64,000 nt of DNA from Dryas octopetala (lineage: Eukaryota > Streptophyta > Magnoliopsida > Rosales > Rosaceae): the NCBI GenBank assembly GCA_963921425.1, contig OY992840.1, forward strand, positions 5,458,501 through 5,522,500, given 5' to 3'. The position numbers and the translations under genes are program-made. Shown piece after piece: positions 11,406-23,690 of this stretch. Each line of letters starts with the position of its first letter. Position 1 is the first letter of the stretch. The notes below the pieces were generated by a model, which did no database searches, had not been told where the DNA came from, and worked only from the letters and a program-made list of their open reading frames with translations.

Positions 11406-13245
11406 TCAAAAGTCAATTTAAAGTCTCAGAAATCTAGAGGAAACTGGAAATCAAAAGAAAATTCTAGACGAGGAGATAAACCCAATAACTGGGAAAATAA
11501 AAATGAAAACGAGAAGAAAAACTTCCCTCCATGTGGAACATGTAAAAAGACAAGCCACCTATTGAGGCGTGGAGTAACCAGAAGCCATCAGCAAAGCATC
11601 TCAAAGTCTTTGGTTGTGTATATTATGTGCACATTCCGGCCCCAAAAAGACATAAGCTAGAAGAAAAATCAGAAATTGGCATATTTATGGGATACAGTTC
11701 CCAATCTAAAGGCTATCGCGTCTACAATCCAAGAACCAAGAAGCTCGTTATCAGCCGAGATGTCGAGTTCGATGAATCTGCATCCTGGAATTGGGATGAA
11801 GGAAAAATAGAGAAGAAAGGTGTTGTCCTGTCAGAAGAACCAGAGACAACCCCAACACAACAGCCTGAAGAAGACACACATGAAAGGGAAATTTTAGAAA
11901 CGCCAGGTACGCCTCTTGCATCTTCTTTAACTCCTTCATCAATAGAAGATGAATCTTCCTTTGAGTCATCACCTAGAAGAGTAAAATCACTCAGAGATAT
12001 ATATGAAACATGCAACTTCATAACTTTAGAACCTGAAAGTTTTGAAGTTGCAGTAAAACAAGAAGTATGGAGGAAGACTATGGAAGAAGAAATTAAAACA
12101 ATTAAGAAAAATGAAACATGGGAGCTTGTAGCTAGAATGCCCACTAAATAAAGAAATCATTGGCGTGAAATGGGTCTATAAGACCAAAATTAATCCTGAT
12201 GGCTCAATACAAAAACATAAAGCAAGATTAGTAGCTAAAGGCTACTCACAACAGCCAGGAATAGACTATAATGAAACTTTTGCGCCAGTGGCAAGACTTG
12301 ATACAATAAGAGCACTTATAGCTCTTGCAGCTCAAAAGAAGTGGAAACTCTACCAACTTGATGTAAAATCAGCATTTCTAAATGGAGAGCTCGAAGAAGA
12401 AATCTATGTGGAGCAATCACAAGGATTCATCGAGGAAGGAGGAGAAGACAAAGTCCTAAGACTAAAGAAAGCCTTATATGGACTTAAACAAGCACTAAGA
12501 GCGTGGAACAGCCGCATCGACAAATACTTCATCAATGCTGGATTCAAGAGAAGCAAAAGCGAGCCAACACTTTATACCAAAACTCAAGGTAACTCCATTC
12601 TTATTGTCTTTCTATATGTTGATGATCTTATATGTACAGGAGACAATGAAAAATTAATTCAAGAATTTAAAGAAGATATGATGAAGACATTTGAGATGAG
12701 TGACCTCGGTAAATTGCATTAGTTTCTTGGCATTGAGATAATCCAAGAAGAAAATGGAATCTTCGTATGTCAAAAGAAGTATACTGAAAATCTCTTGAAG
12801 AAGTTCAAGATGTCTGGGTGCAAGACCGTGGCTACACCGCTCATCACCAATGAAAAGCTAAGAAATAACGATGGATTCGGAAAGGCAGAAGCATCAAAGT
12901 ACAGAAGTCTCATTGGAAGCCTACTTCATCTAACAACAACTCGACCAGACATTATGTATGCGACCAGCCTACTTTCAAGGTTTATGCAAACTCCAAGTCA
13001 GATACACTATGGAGCAGCAAAAAGAATATTAAGGTACTTGCAAGGAACTATTGACTATGGCATATGGTATAGACCTTCTACAGATACAAGGCTATTCGGA
13101 TTCACAGATAGCGACTGGGCTAGAGCGGACGACTTCAAAAGTACATTAGGCTATGCATTCACAATTGAGTCTGGCATATTCTCATGGTCTTCAAGAAAAC
13201 AAGAGACAGTGGCACAATCATCAGCCGAAGTGGAGTATGTGAGTA

Positions 13246-14340
13246 GCATATGTTATGTGGACTTGGAGGAGCTTAACTTATGGATTATGTATGAGCACAA
13301 TGACCCTAAAGGTCCCTTATGTGGGCGCGCAATTGTGATGATGATATTTGTGTGCACTGTAGGATTGATGATCAGTGTTGTGTCTTCTCAGATACTAAGA
13401 TGGAAGTTGACAAGAGAACCCCATTGTTAAGAGTAAGGGACTTTCTACAAGATGACGAGCAAATTGGAATGCTGCGCACACGCTGTGTCAAACATGGTCG
13501 CTGTGTTAGCTTATGTCTCCAGACCATTTTTGATAAACTGGTCTCACTCTACATTCCTCTCTTTCAGTGTTAGTGGCAACATTTTAAATGTCTCAAGAAA
13601 AAGTCTGCCCCTCCATTGGGCGTACCTCCATGGATTCATGCCACGAGAGCCTACATCTCTGCGTGGATTCATGATCTATACATCCCAAATCGCAAGGCTG
13701 TCCAGACACTCTCTTACTTTGCTTTTCATCGATCAATACTACTGATCACACGAAGGTGTATATTACTCACACGAAGGAGTATATTAAATCGCAAAACTAT
13801 ACAATGGATGACGTTTCTATTGCCTGTACTCCAAATCTTGGACCCAGAGATGTTGACGATTGGCAAAACAAAATTGTGCATGAAAACTCCAATCCTCTGG
13901 ACTATGATCGTGCTGTAGACCGACGTTTTTATAGTGCTTATGAGGTCAGGACTGTTGAGAGTAATGTGGAGCAATGTCCCATATCGGAAATCTAGAGCTT
14001 AGCATATGTGCTTATAAGTCTTGGGCCTCTCCACCCATAGCCAATTGGTTTTGGGTTAGATGCTCTAATTCTATCAAGGACTGTTGAACGTAGACAAACT
14101 TTCCTAACAGCCATTGAGGAAACAGTCCAAGGCCCTCCAACCAAAGGGAAGAAGACTGCCACAGAGTCTATGACTGACACTTCAAAGGCAGCTAGCAACA
14201 TGAAGCAACAAGATGCCCAACAGCTGATGGTTAGGCAGTTCCAATTGATAGATTGGACTTACTATAGCCTTGTTATTCTGAACTTGGAACCCCGTACAAG
14301 GTCCCGTGCGCTGTGGTTGATGGTTCAAAATTCGGTTTTC
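13246..14340 (+). other. Coding-like debris of unknown origin
   Basis: Right of the Copia fossil, several short overlapping frames look protein-like, for example DVDDWQNKIVHENSNPLDYD and DRRFYSAYEVRTVE (13756-13995), WIHATRAYISAWIHDLYIP (13616-13700) and EETVQGPPTKGKKTATES near 14115-14170. No single frame covers the region, and I do not recognise the family. It could be a decayed host gene split by the Copia insertion or captured exons. Confidence 0.4.
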
Positions 14341-14544
14341 TATTTTTAATTATGGTTGGCAAATGTTATGCTGCTGAAAAATCAATTAAGTGATCGATGC
14401 ACTTGTTAACATATGATCTATGTTACGTAATGGTTGCATTTGCATGTTTTGGAATGCCATTTTGAGTTGCCATTTTGAGAATGCAGGATAAATGAAACTA
14501 TGAAATATTATTTCTCAACAAAAATCATAGCACTCAAGTGGGTC

Positions 14545-14800
14545 TTCTCTCATGAGCACTCAAGTTGTGAGGATTTGGTATGGGTGCAGATAGTATACGG
14601 TGATAAATGATGCACATCTTATACTAGAACGTCTAGCGATATATGATGACCATATTATAGGAGAACGTTTTTATGCATGTATCAGATAGACATCATGTAT
14701 CGCCTTATAAGGATGCTCTGGTATAAGATGGGCATGAAGTATCGTTGTATAGTATTTGGGTTCAAACTGGATCCTCACGACCCGGGTGCTCATGTGAGAA
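14545..14800. mobile_element. Foldback MITE
   Basis: The left arm (TTCTCTCATGAGCACTCAAG, GTGAGGAT, GCACATCTTATACTAGA) pairs with the reverse complement of the right arm (GGTATAAGATGGGCATGAAG, GGATCCTCACGACCCGGGTG, CTCATGTGAGAA). Arms are about 100 bp and the centre is short. No clear target duplication. Confidence 0.75.
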
Positions 14801-15570
14801 TTTTCGAATATTCTAGTATTGAGGAATGAAAAATAATACCCATATGAATGTAATTTGTTTCTCTAATGGTCCATAGCAGTGGCTTTTGTTAAATGATCTG
14901 TTTGCTATAATAATTGGAATCTGAATTTGATCCAAATGTGTTGAGGGCCAAGCGTATAGGAAGTTTGTATATAACTTGGCTGTGGGAAAATTTGGGGAAA
15001 ACTAGAAATTATGGACAATAGCAAAGACCTTGCTATTGTTTTGATGTGTTATTTGACGGCTAAGGGTTGCAAAATCTATGTGGAGTTTTAGGATTTTTGC
15101 ATCCACATGTGGTCCGTACAGCAATCCTATATGCACTTTTATACAAGAGCATGTTATCCTATCGGGCAACAAGGTCCATAGTTAGCATCGTCTTCCCTTA
15201 ACCATATAAGTGCATATAGGATTTTCGTATAATATTACATGGTAGTGACCACCTATGAATGACCCAAACATAGATTTGATAATCACTCATGGAGGATCAA
15301 GCATGTTTCTTCTACGTTAATTTTGGTTGGGGAGTTGAGATTAGAACCAAGAATAGACTTTATTAGAAAAATGATCAATGCACACTCTGATTTAGGAAAT
15401 AGAATATGAATTGAAAATTTTGTTTGTGGTGTTTTGTGGAAATATGGGTCTCAAAAGCCATTTCAATGTCATATTAAATGCTATCAATTTTCCTGGACCA
15501 TTCATAAAAGGTAGGAAAACTTTCATGCTATCAATTTTCTTGGACCATTAATGTATAGCATATATATACC
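14801..15570. other. Intergenic DNA; no gene seen
   Basis: Contains a small palindromic pair (CCTATATGCACTTTTA near 15125 and TAAGTGCATATAGG near 15210) and a direct duplication of ATGCTATCAATTTTC(C/T)T near 15478 and 15525. Nothing coding. Confidence 0.55.
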
Positions 15571-16175
15571 TAGAGGTGTACAATGGGCCGGGTCGGCCTG
15601 AATCCGGCACCAACCCGGCCCATTTAAAGTGGGCTTGGCCCAACCCGGCCCGTTAATAAGTGGGCCGGGTTGAGCCTGGCTCATACGTATAGGCTGGGGC
15701 TAGGCCAATGTTTTCTATCTCGTTGGGCCGGCCTGGCCCGAGCTCGTTTTGTGTTGGGCCGGCCAGAGCCCGTTCTGGATTTGGACCGGCCCGTTTATAC
15801 TAGTAATTTTTAATTTTTTTTTTAAAATTTACTATTAGCTTTGTTTCAATTTTTAATTTTGATTTTGGTGGTGAAATTTGATAGATTGAAATAAAAGTAG
15901 TAGAAAATTAAAAAATTTGATAGAAAATGGAATAACATAAAAAACTATTTGATTTATTAAATAATAATAGAAATTTAAAATAATTAATCAGGCCGGCCTG
16001 ACTCGATACGAGCCCGGTACGACCAATTATTAGGTGGGCCATGAACCGAACTGGGCTTAAGTTTTAAATAATTGAGCCAGCCCGGTCTGACTTAATTATT
16101 AAATAAGCCAATTCAAATACGACCAGAAGCACGAATGAGCCAACTTTAAATGGTCTGGCTCGTTATACACCTCTA
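15571..16175. mobile_element. Non-autonomous DNA element with GGGCCGG-rich termini
   Basis: The left end TAGAGGTGTACAATGGGCCGG-type sequence at 15571 and the right end ...TACACCTCTA at 16175 form a 10-bp terminal inverted repeat (TAGAGGTGTA). Subterminal GGCCGGG/CCCGGCC repeats flank an AT-rich core without coding capacity. The ends and structure suggest a hAT-like non-autonomous family. No clear 8-bp target duplication, because the right flank was rearranged (16171-16278). Confidence 0.7.
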
Positions 16176-16278
16176 ATATAGCAAGTTAAATATGTGGACT
16201 GAGATTCCAATCTGCCCGGCCCGGCCGTTGTATACCTCTAATTTAGCAAGTTAAATATGTGGACTGAGATTCCAATCT
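16171..16278. repeat. 43-bp duplication of element end plus flank
   Basis: The 43 bp at 16171-16213 (CTCTAATATAGCAAG... to CCAATCT) recur at 16236-16278 with one difference. Between them lie 22 bp that resemble the GCCCGGCCCGG-containing end of the element. The right terminus together with its flank has been duplicated. Confidence 0.85.
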
Positions 16279-16518
16279 CACTATTTCCATCAGCAGCCTC
16301 CTAAAGTTGCTATAAATAAGTCCAAAAACATCTATTCTGTCCTATTCCTGAGTTGAAAAGTATGCAAAACAACTGCATAAAACGTTAAGCTTGTATTAGA
16401 TGTGTCCACATTTGGGATGATAATTGCTTACGTTTTCTAGTACATAAAAGTCAAATTCTAGAAACCTGAGTCAGAAATCGAATTAAGCAACCAAGTTATT
16501 ATATAGACGACATAAAAT

Positions 16519-17344
16519 GATAAATTTTATTCAATAATTCTTTTAAATATCTCTTTTTTGACCTCTTATTCTCAAAATTAACAATAATAACCCTTTTATA
16601 TTTTTTCAGACTAAAATACCCTTTTATATATAAAACTGTCACTACAGTCTACCATGTGTCAGGCCAAAAATTTGACAAGTTGCTGCACTTTCTTCCTGCA
16701 GCAGCCAAACTCTCCTCCACCGTCTTCCTGCAGCAACCATGGAGAGCAACCTCCCTCACCGGCCAACGACCTATCATCTCCTCTCTCTATCTCTCTCCTC
16801 TTTCTCCCAACTCAAATTGAAAAAAAAAACAAAAAAAAATTTGGTTGGAAGGGAAGGAGAAAGAGAAAGACATAGATGAGAGGTCGGTGGAGGATGGTGG
16901 TGGGCATCGGCCATCGACCCATCATCTTTTCTCTCCCCTTCTCTCTTAACCCAAATCTGAAAAAAAAATAAATAATAAATAATAAATAATTTGAAAACTC
17001 AGATTTGGTGCAATGTGCAATAGCCATAAGAGCAGAAAAGATGGTCGAATTTGTGGTCGCCACATGGTTGACACACAAAAATTCCACAAAAGGGTCATGT
17101 CAACCGCACTATCCACTAAGTGCGGATATGATGGGTGTTGGTCGGTGATGGAGTTCGCTCTCCATGGTTGCTGCAAGAAGAAGATGAAGGAAAGTTTGGC
17201 TGCTACAGTAACTCGACACAGGGTATTTGTATAAGGGTATTTTGGTATGCAAAAATGAAAAAGGGTCATAAAAAGTAGGATTTGGGGCTAGGGGGTCAAA
17301 ATAGTTTAGGGAGTATTAAAAGGGGTTATTGAATAAAATTTCTC
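16519..17344. mobile_element. Long-TIR element, MULE-like, non-coding interior
   Basis: The left end TAAATTTTATTCAATAA...CTTTTAAATA...TTTTTTGACC pairs with the reverse complement of the right end GGGGTCAAAATAG...TATTAAAAGGGGTTATTGAATAAAATTT; arms are about 60-100 bp. The interior holds two imperfect direct copies of a CGACC(T/C)ATCATCT...TCTCTC(T/C)...CTCAAAT block (about 16767-16850 and 16915-16990). Short frames inside are low-complexity. No target duplication found. Confidence 0.65.
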
Positions 17345-18225
17345 AAAGGCTTTCAGCATATTTTTTCCACTATTTTTAACATCAGCATCAGCCACTAGGA
17401 TGTAATCATGTAAGTGAAGATCAGAAGATATTGGGTGATTGGCATGAATCCACATTGTTAAACTACCGTGATACCTACGGTCAGGTTGACTAATACTAGA
17501 GCGATCATACTTTCGGACTATTAATTAACATGACGTGACAGTGGATATGTTAATTAACAGCTTATCAGAGATTCATAATAGTTATAATAGGTACACACAT
17601 CAAATTTTCATGTGATCAGCTAATTTCATAAATTTTTTGTCCTTTTAGCATTTTCCATTCTTGTTGGCATCCTGATTGACTTTAGCACAACCACTTATAG
17701 GCACTCCACACGTAACTGGGAATATTTGAAAAAGAAAAAGGAATATTTTAATTCATTTATCTTTCTGGCAAACTTGTTAGAAACAACCTCTCTTGTGAAT
17801 TCGCACTCTTAAGCATTCATATTTTATGTCTTAAAATTTTGAGCCAAACTTCCATATACTTGCCATTAATGGTTCAGATGGTGTTTTCTAATTCATTTCC
17901 CATGTAGTCTGGATTTATTGTCATTCTTACACTTATTGTTCAGTTTCTTGGTCTGATGAAATTGGAAGAATTCATGTGTAATTTCCATATCATATTTTGA
18001 TTTACATACTAGTTGTTTATCATATTCACGTGTAATATATACTAGATGTTTGCTATGAAAATTCCTGGGTGACCAAAAAGGTCTGATCACTACATTATAT
18101 ATGTATATACGTAGATATAGTTATTTTTATCCCTCATAACTTGTTGATGAAGCATTTGCAAAGTCAGTTGTTACTTGTTGAAAATTGTTGCTTGCCCAAA
18201 AAGGCAACGCGGAGGACTTGTTACC
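17345..18225. other. 5' flank of the 18.3-kb NLR
   Basis: AT-rich, no gene. It does not visibly contain the distal promoter block shared by the NLRs at 36.3 and 45.7 kb, so this NLR seems to have a different promoter. A TATA box closes it at 18226. Confidence 0.55.
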
Positions 18226-18233
18226 TATATAAA
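18226..18233 (+). promoter_or_regulatory. TATA box of the 18.3-kb NLR
   Basis: TATATAAA lies 68-75 bp upstream of the ATG at 18301, the same spacing as the TATA-like boxes of the other two NLRs. Implies a 5' leader of roughly 40-50 nt. Confidence 0.7.
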
Positions 18234-18300
18234 GGAGAGTGTCATTCTACCGAAAGTCCTTTGGACTGCCAAGGAATAAAAGGAGTAACTTTGTGAGAGA

Positions 18301-21300
18301 ATGGCAGAAAGTGCAGTCAACTTTTTACTCAACAAGATTTCACCTTTCTTTGAGAATGGGGTTCAACTGGTCAGTGGGGCTCCAGAAGAACTTCTGTACC
18401 TAAAAGGGGAATTGGAGCCAATGAGGGCCTTATTGAGGGACGCAGATAAAATGGAAGAAAGTGATGAGGAACTCAAAGTATGGGTGAAGCAAGTACGTGA
18501 TGTTGCTCATGATGCAGAAGATGCTATGGATGAACTTACACTTCTCCAAGCACATAACAATCATGGCCAGCAACACATGTATAGCCCTTTCTATAGGCTT
18601 TGCGACTGCGTTAAGAACTTGAAAGCTAAATACCGCGTTGCTTTGGAATTACGGAGCATCAACACCCGAATTAGACATATTTTTGCAGTTCATAAAAGAC
18701 TCCTTCCTAAGCTTAAAATTGCTGCAAACGGTTCAATGTTTACCGATTCAGGTATTTAATCATACTTTCACTACCATGCAACTTGGCTTTTTCTTTTGTT
18801 TTTCTTGAAAAGAAGAATAGTTCAACCTTAGATTAATATTGTTCTAGCTAGGAGCTCAATAGTGATCTTCTTTGTGGTGTTTCTTTTGTCCTCTCTAGAT
18901 TGTTCAAGCTTTTAGTATAGATGGATTTCAATGTTCAATTAAGATTATCCACTCATCTTATTTACTCATAGCATCTAAATTAAGATTATCCAATCATCTT
19001 ATTGAAATGATTGTTCAATAGTCTTACTAGAAAGGTGTAGGAGGAGGGGTTGAAATCAACCTGCTATAGCATTTTCATTGTACCAACAGGGAATTGTTTA
19101 GAGTAGGACAGAAAAATGATTGATGTAATATATTACGCATAATCTTACACTCTTTGAACATGAAACATATGACTCTCTGCTATAGGGTATAGCATTATAT
19201 TTACTAAATGACTCATGAGATATCCAAAATGCTAAGTTGGTATACAATGTTCTTTTCTTCATTCTTCGATTTGCAACAGGTGACACGTGGCATGATCGGC
19301 GAGAGGATGCTCTTCTTTTAGACAACAGTGATGTTGTTGGCATCGACAAGCCTAAAAAGAAACTGGTGGGGTGGTTGGTGAAGGGTAGCTCTGGACGTGA
19401 AGTAATTTCAGTGACTGGAATGGGAGGTATGGGGAAAACCACCTTGGTGAAGAAAGTCTATGACGACCTAGAAGTGAAGAAACAATTCAGAACCCGTGCT
19501 TGGGTCACGGTTTCTCAATCTTTTCAGGTAGAGGATCTCCTTAAAGACATTATTCATAAACTCTTTTATGCAATCAGGAGGCCAGTTCCAGAAGGTGTGG
19601 ATGACATGAATAGCAATGAATTGAAAGCAAGAATTAAGAACTTGCTGCAAAAAAGGAGGTACCTGATTGTTCTTGATGATGTGTGGCACGCTAACAAATG
19701 GGAAACTGTCAAATATGCTTTGCCTACCGGGAAATTTGGCAGCAGAATCATCCTCACTACACGTAACGCTGATGTAGCATTCACCTCTTGCTCAGAATCC
19801 GAAGGTAAAAAGGTTTATGACTTGAGGCCCTTGCCTGCAGATGAGTCTTGGAATCTGTTCAGTAGGAAGGCATTTCAGGGGAAGCAATGCCCTCCTTATC
19901 TGTTCAAAATCTGTAAATGTATTCTGAAAAAGTGTGAGGGTCTACCCCTTGCAATTGTGGCAATAAGTGGTGTTCTGGCTACAAAAGACAAGCGCAGGAT
20001 AGATGAGTGGGATGTCATCTGTCATAGTCTTGGAGCTGAAATTCATGGCAATGACAAACTCGAAGATTTGAAGAAAGTACTTTGTCTCAGTTTCAATGAC
20101 TTGCCCTATTATCTGAAAGCTTGTTTCTTGTACTTGAGCATCTTTCCTGAGGGCCATCTGATTCGGCGTATGAGACTGATTCGCTTATGGATAGCAGAAG
20201 GATTTGTTGAAGCTATAGAAGGAAGAACTCTGGAGGAAGTAGCTGAGGACTACCTCAAGGAGCTCTTGAACAGAAATTTGATGCTTGTGGGAGACATAAC
20301 AAGTGATGGGCGGGTCAAAACTTATCGCATCCATGACCTTTGGCGAGAGATCATTATTTCAAAGTCAAGGGATCAGAACTTTGCAGCCATAATGAAGGAA
20401 CAGAACACAATCTGGCCTGATAGAGTTCGCCGCCTGTCCATACATAATGCATTGCAAACTGTCCAAGAAAACAGGTCAGTTCCTCAACTTCGTTCCTTGT
20501 TTGTGTTTGGGGCGGTTGGGAGGTCATCCATGCGTAAATGTTTTCCCAATGGCTTTAGGCTGCTTAGGCTGTTAGACTTGGAAGCTGCACCTATAAAGAC
20601 ATTTCCAAGAGAAATCTTGGACCTGTTTTATTTAAGTTATCTAAGCTTGAGGAAAACCCGGGTGAAAGTCATTCCAAGAAGCATAGGGAATCTTCTAAAC
20701 CTGGAGACATTGGATCTTAAAAAGACCCGTGTCACTGAATTGCCTCTTGAGATACTGAAGCTTCGAAAGCTTCGCCATCTCCTGGTTTATCATCTTAAGA
20801 TTGAATCTTATGCACACTTTTATTCTAAGTTTGGGTTTAAAGCCCTTACAAAAATAGGAGATTTGCAGTCCTTGCAAAAACTGTGTTTTATTGAGGCAAA
20901 TCATGAAGGTTGTGGCATGACAATGAGGGAGTTAGGCAAGCTGAAGCAACTCAGGAGGTTAGGCATTATGAAATTGAGAAGACAAGATGGATTGGCTTTG
21001 TGCTCGTCGCTTGAAAGATTGACCAAGCTGCGTGCGTTTTCTGTAATATCAACCGGAGAGAGTGAGATAATTGATCTTCAACACCTTTCTTCTCCTCCTC
21101 AGTTTCTCGAACGACTATACCTGACAGGACGTTTGGAAGAGTTGCCAAATTGGATACCTTCACTTTGTAGCTTGGTCAAATTATTTTTGAAATGGAGCCG
21201 GTTAGAAGATGATCAGCTTGTACGTCTTCAGGACTTGCCCAATCTTGTTCATCTTGAACTGCTTCATGCTTGTGATAGTGACATGTTGTCTTTTAAGGGT

Positions 21301-21693
21301 GGGGGATTTAAAAAGCTCAAGGTTTTGGGGCTTGACAAATTTGACAATCTCAAATGTGTGAAGGTGGAGAAGGGAGCAATGCCATGCCTTGAAAAGCTGA
21401 CAATCCAACGGTGTAAGTTGTTGAAGAGGGTACCATCAGGAGTCAAGCACCTCACCAAACTGAAATTGCTTGAATTCTTTGAAATGCCGAATGAATTGAT
21501 CTTGAAACTGCAGCCTCATGGAGGTGAAGATTATGGGGAAGTTGCACATGTGCCGGAAGTTTATTCAGCCAATTGGAGGGATAATGGTTGGGATGTGTAT
21601 TCAATAGAGAGTTTCAAGGAGATAGAGAATGCTCCCTCACCATTTGGCATTGTTAGGAGAAGCCATGGACTTCGTCCTCTATGGAAGGTTTAG
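18301..21693 (+). CDS. CC-NB-ARC-LRR disease resistance protein (RPM1-like), two exons
   Basis: Predicted intracellular immune receptor, 954 aa. Exon 1 is 18301-18751 and exon 2 is 19280-21693; GT/AG boundaries join in phase 1 to give ...TDSGDTW. Residues 1-150 are the Rx-type coiled coil, with the EDVID-like block HDAEDAMDEL near 75-85. NB-ARC carries the P-loop GMGGMGKTTL (about 197), kinase-2 LIVLDDVW (about 280), RNBS-B GSRIILTTRN, GLPL as CEGLPLAIV (about 370), RNBS-D CFLYLSIFP and MHD as RIHDLW (about 501). LRRs follow to the C-terminus, ending LWKV. All key nucleotide-binding motifs are present, so the gene looks intact. Paralogues at 36.3 and 45.7 kb are collinear but have no intron. 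If the intron were retained, translation would stop at 18759, leaving a CC-only product. Confidence 0.93.
18752..19279 (+). other. Intron at the CC/NB-ARC junction of the 18.3-kb NLR
   Basis: 528 nt, donor TTCAG|GTATTT, acceptor TTTGCAACAG|GTGACA, phase 1. The exon frames join exactly at the position where the paralogues read straight through. It holds a short direct duplication (AATTAAGATTATCCA(C/A)TCAT near 18938 and 18976). Retention adds one codon and then TAA. Confidence 0.85.
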
Positions 21694-22174
21694 ATCTGAT
21701 ATCTACTTGTATATATGCATGTACATAGTCATAGTAACTTGTTAGTTGAATTTGTACAGATGAACCATGAATGTATATAGTCATAAGATGTAACTTACTC
21801 AAGAATAAGGTGTAGTATTTGTATTTGTTCACGTACGATTAATGTACTCCATATACAAGTGTATATAGAAATAATTGGAGAGACTACTTGTACATAATCC
21901 ACACAAGACTGAGGGTTCTATTTGTTCACTCTGTCACTCATCATTATATTGTACAGGAATATGATTCATCATCACTATAATTTGTAAACTATTACTCAAC
22001 AACACTTTGCTTTACTCTTAGCCTGAGCCCAAGAGTTCTCCTTTATATATATCACCCTTTTAACACCTTGGAGTTAATAATTCTTGTCTTCTTATTGGCC
22101 CAATCTTAATTATTTAAACAAAGTTGATTGTGTGAAACTTTTTTATGACCTTTTATGGCATAAAATGTCTCTAC
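21694..22174. other. 3' flank of the 18.3-kb NLR
   Basis: Non-coding. ATGTA(C/T)ATAGTCATA near 21719 and 21774 is repeated. Possible 3' UTR; no single clear polyadenylation signal can be chosen. Confidence 0.5.
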
Positions 22175-22830
22175 CACAACACGCCTCGCTGTAGGCGAAA
22201 ACCACGACCTTTGGGGTGTGAGTGTGTGGGCGTGCCACTATTCGGCTTTGAGTAGCCAAATAAAAAAAGAGATAGTATTCGAATAAAAAGGAAATTAAAT
22301 GCACCAAATTTGAGATTTGACTTCTAACAACGATTATGCAATAGAAAAGGAACGAGAAAAATCTATCTTGGTCTTTTCTTGCCTAGATTGACTAGGACTT
22401 TGAGAATGAACAACCAAAATGTAAATAAAATGACAATATAATTTTAATAGAGAGCTTGACGGAAAATATCATTAAAATAAAATTTAAAGACCAAGAAGTG
22501 TTCCTGAGAAATCCGAAATACAAGGAAATTGTATAAACACAAGCAAATACAATAAAAAAGGCCTTAAAAGGCTATGCAAAAAATAAAAGAGATATGAGAA
22601 AATAAAAGCCGCTGGGCTGAATTTGAGAGCAAAAGTTGCTGGGAGATTCACATTGTTTGTGAGTTTTATGGGGTTGTGTGGGTATTTGAGAGAGCCTTTG
22701 AAATTGCATGTAGCTTTCTTTTATAATCAGTCTTTTACTTTGAACCCAAGTTCTTTCTAGCTATGTGTGTGACTGTGAATGAAATGTTTTTGGGAGTAGG
22801 TAGACAGCTGTAAATGAGCTACTTGAGTGG
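22175..22830. repeat. Dispersed repeat, copy B
   Basis: Collinear diverged copy of 4133-4830 in the same orientation, with the same ordered anchors from ACACGCCTCGC to GAGTAGGTAGA. Both copies lie downstream of an NLR 3' end (about 4.0 and 0.5 kb away), so they could belong to one old segmental duplication or be independent insertions. Confidence 0.75.
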
Positions 22831-23074
22831 ATAAGGATGATGAGAAAAGCTGAGTCACTCTTTGATTACTTCATGCCCAAAGCCGAAAGGCTTTGGGCGA
22901 AAAAATGTTACTTGACCATGAGCTTCATAAACTCATTCTCATGTTCTGTCCTCTCCTCTTATAATATTCATTTCTAATGAACAAATGATGATGGAGTGTG
23001 GGCCCACTAAGAGAACACTTCATGATGCATTTCATTCCTTCCCAAAAAATGCTTCCATTCACATAATACATGCT

Positions 23075-23105
<31 letters not shown>

Positions 23106-23110
23106 AGGAG

Positions 23111-23499
23111 TGCTCTAAAGCTAACCAGTTAGCAAGATAATATGAAACTAACCATGTTTTTGGGCCCACCACATCACTAATCTCATAATCCGAACCATCA
23201 ATTATTTAGGCCATATTTCAAAGATCATCGTTGCAAAAAATCAACTAAATCGAAAATCATATAGTCATCTAATTGAGATCAAATAAATAGACGATCAGTA
23301 TTTTCAATAAAAGCATAGAAATAGTTGTTATTATAATTAAATGGCTAAATGACTTCTGATTTTAGAGATTTTTTACATGAATGATCTTTGAAGTAGGGCC
23401 TAAAAGATAAATGGTTCGGATTTTGAGATTACATTGTGCAGTGGACCCAACATGGTGGTTAGCTTTGTATTAACTTACTAACTAGTTAGTTTTAGAGCA
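23111..23499. mobile_element. Foldback MITE flanked by TA runs
   Basis: The left arm TGCTCTAAAGCTAACCAGTT...ACCATGTTTTTGGGCCCACC pairs with the reverse complement of the right arm GTGGACCCAACATGGTGGTT...AACTAGTTAGTTTTAGAGCA; the arms extend weakly inward. Flanks are TATATATA on both sides, which hides any target duplication. Non-coding. Confidence 0.8.
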
Positions 23500-23549
23500 T
23501 TTTTGTATATATATATCCAAATATATTAATCCTTCAAAGGATATTGGTA

Positions 23550-23690
23550 TTTTTCAAAATTTGCAGATGCTGATACAGTATCGACATGGGATAGATAGTG
23601 TGTCAACACGAAATTTCAAAACTTGCTGCAACACATTATTTGTGTCGACACACTATCTATCTCATGTCAGCACTCGTAAATTTTGAAAAA
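23550..23690. mobile_element. Small inverted repeat (141 bp)
   Basis: TTTTTCAAAATTTGCAG...GATAGATAGTGTGTC pairs with GACACACTATCTATCTC...GTAAATTTTGAAAAA. Arms about 60 bp. Possibly a miniature foldback element; no target duplication found. Confidence 0.65.

Larger units (their letters stand above)
10199..13245 (+). mobile_element. Copia LTR retroelement, broken fossil
   Basis: The left LTR is 10199-10716 (TGTTA...TAACA). Next come a tRNA-iMet-type primer binding site (TGGTATCATAGC, 10718-10729), a gag region (10767-11405), and a pol region with integrase C-terminal (about 11590-11760), reverse transcriptase (about 12050-12720, with the YVDD motif) and RNase H (about 12800-13245, with TDSDWA). 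This is the Copia domain order. No matching right LTR is seen in the window, so the right boundary is where Copia similarity stops. The element is broken in several places and reads as an old insertion. Confidence 0.85.

Noticed and set aside
16654-17269. Short open frames inside the 16.5-17.3 kb long-TIR element
   Set aside because: Low-complexity Lys/Phe/Ser-rich frames on both strands without any domain; no sign of a captured exon that I can recognise.
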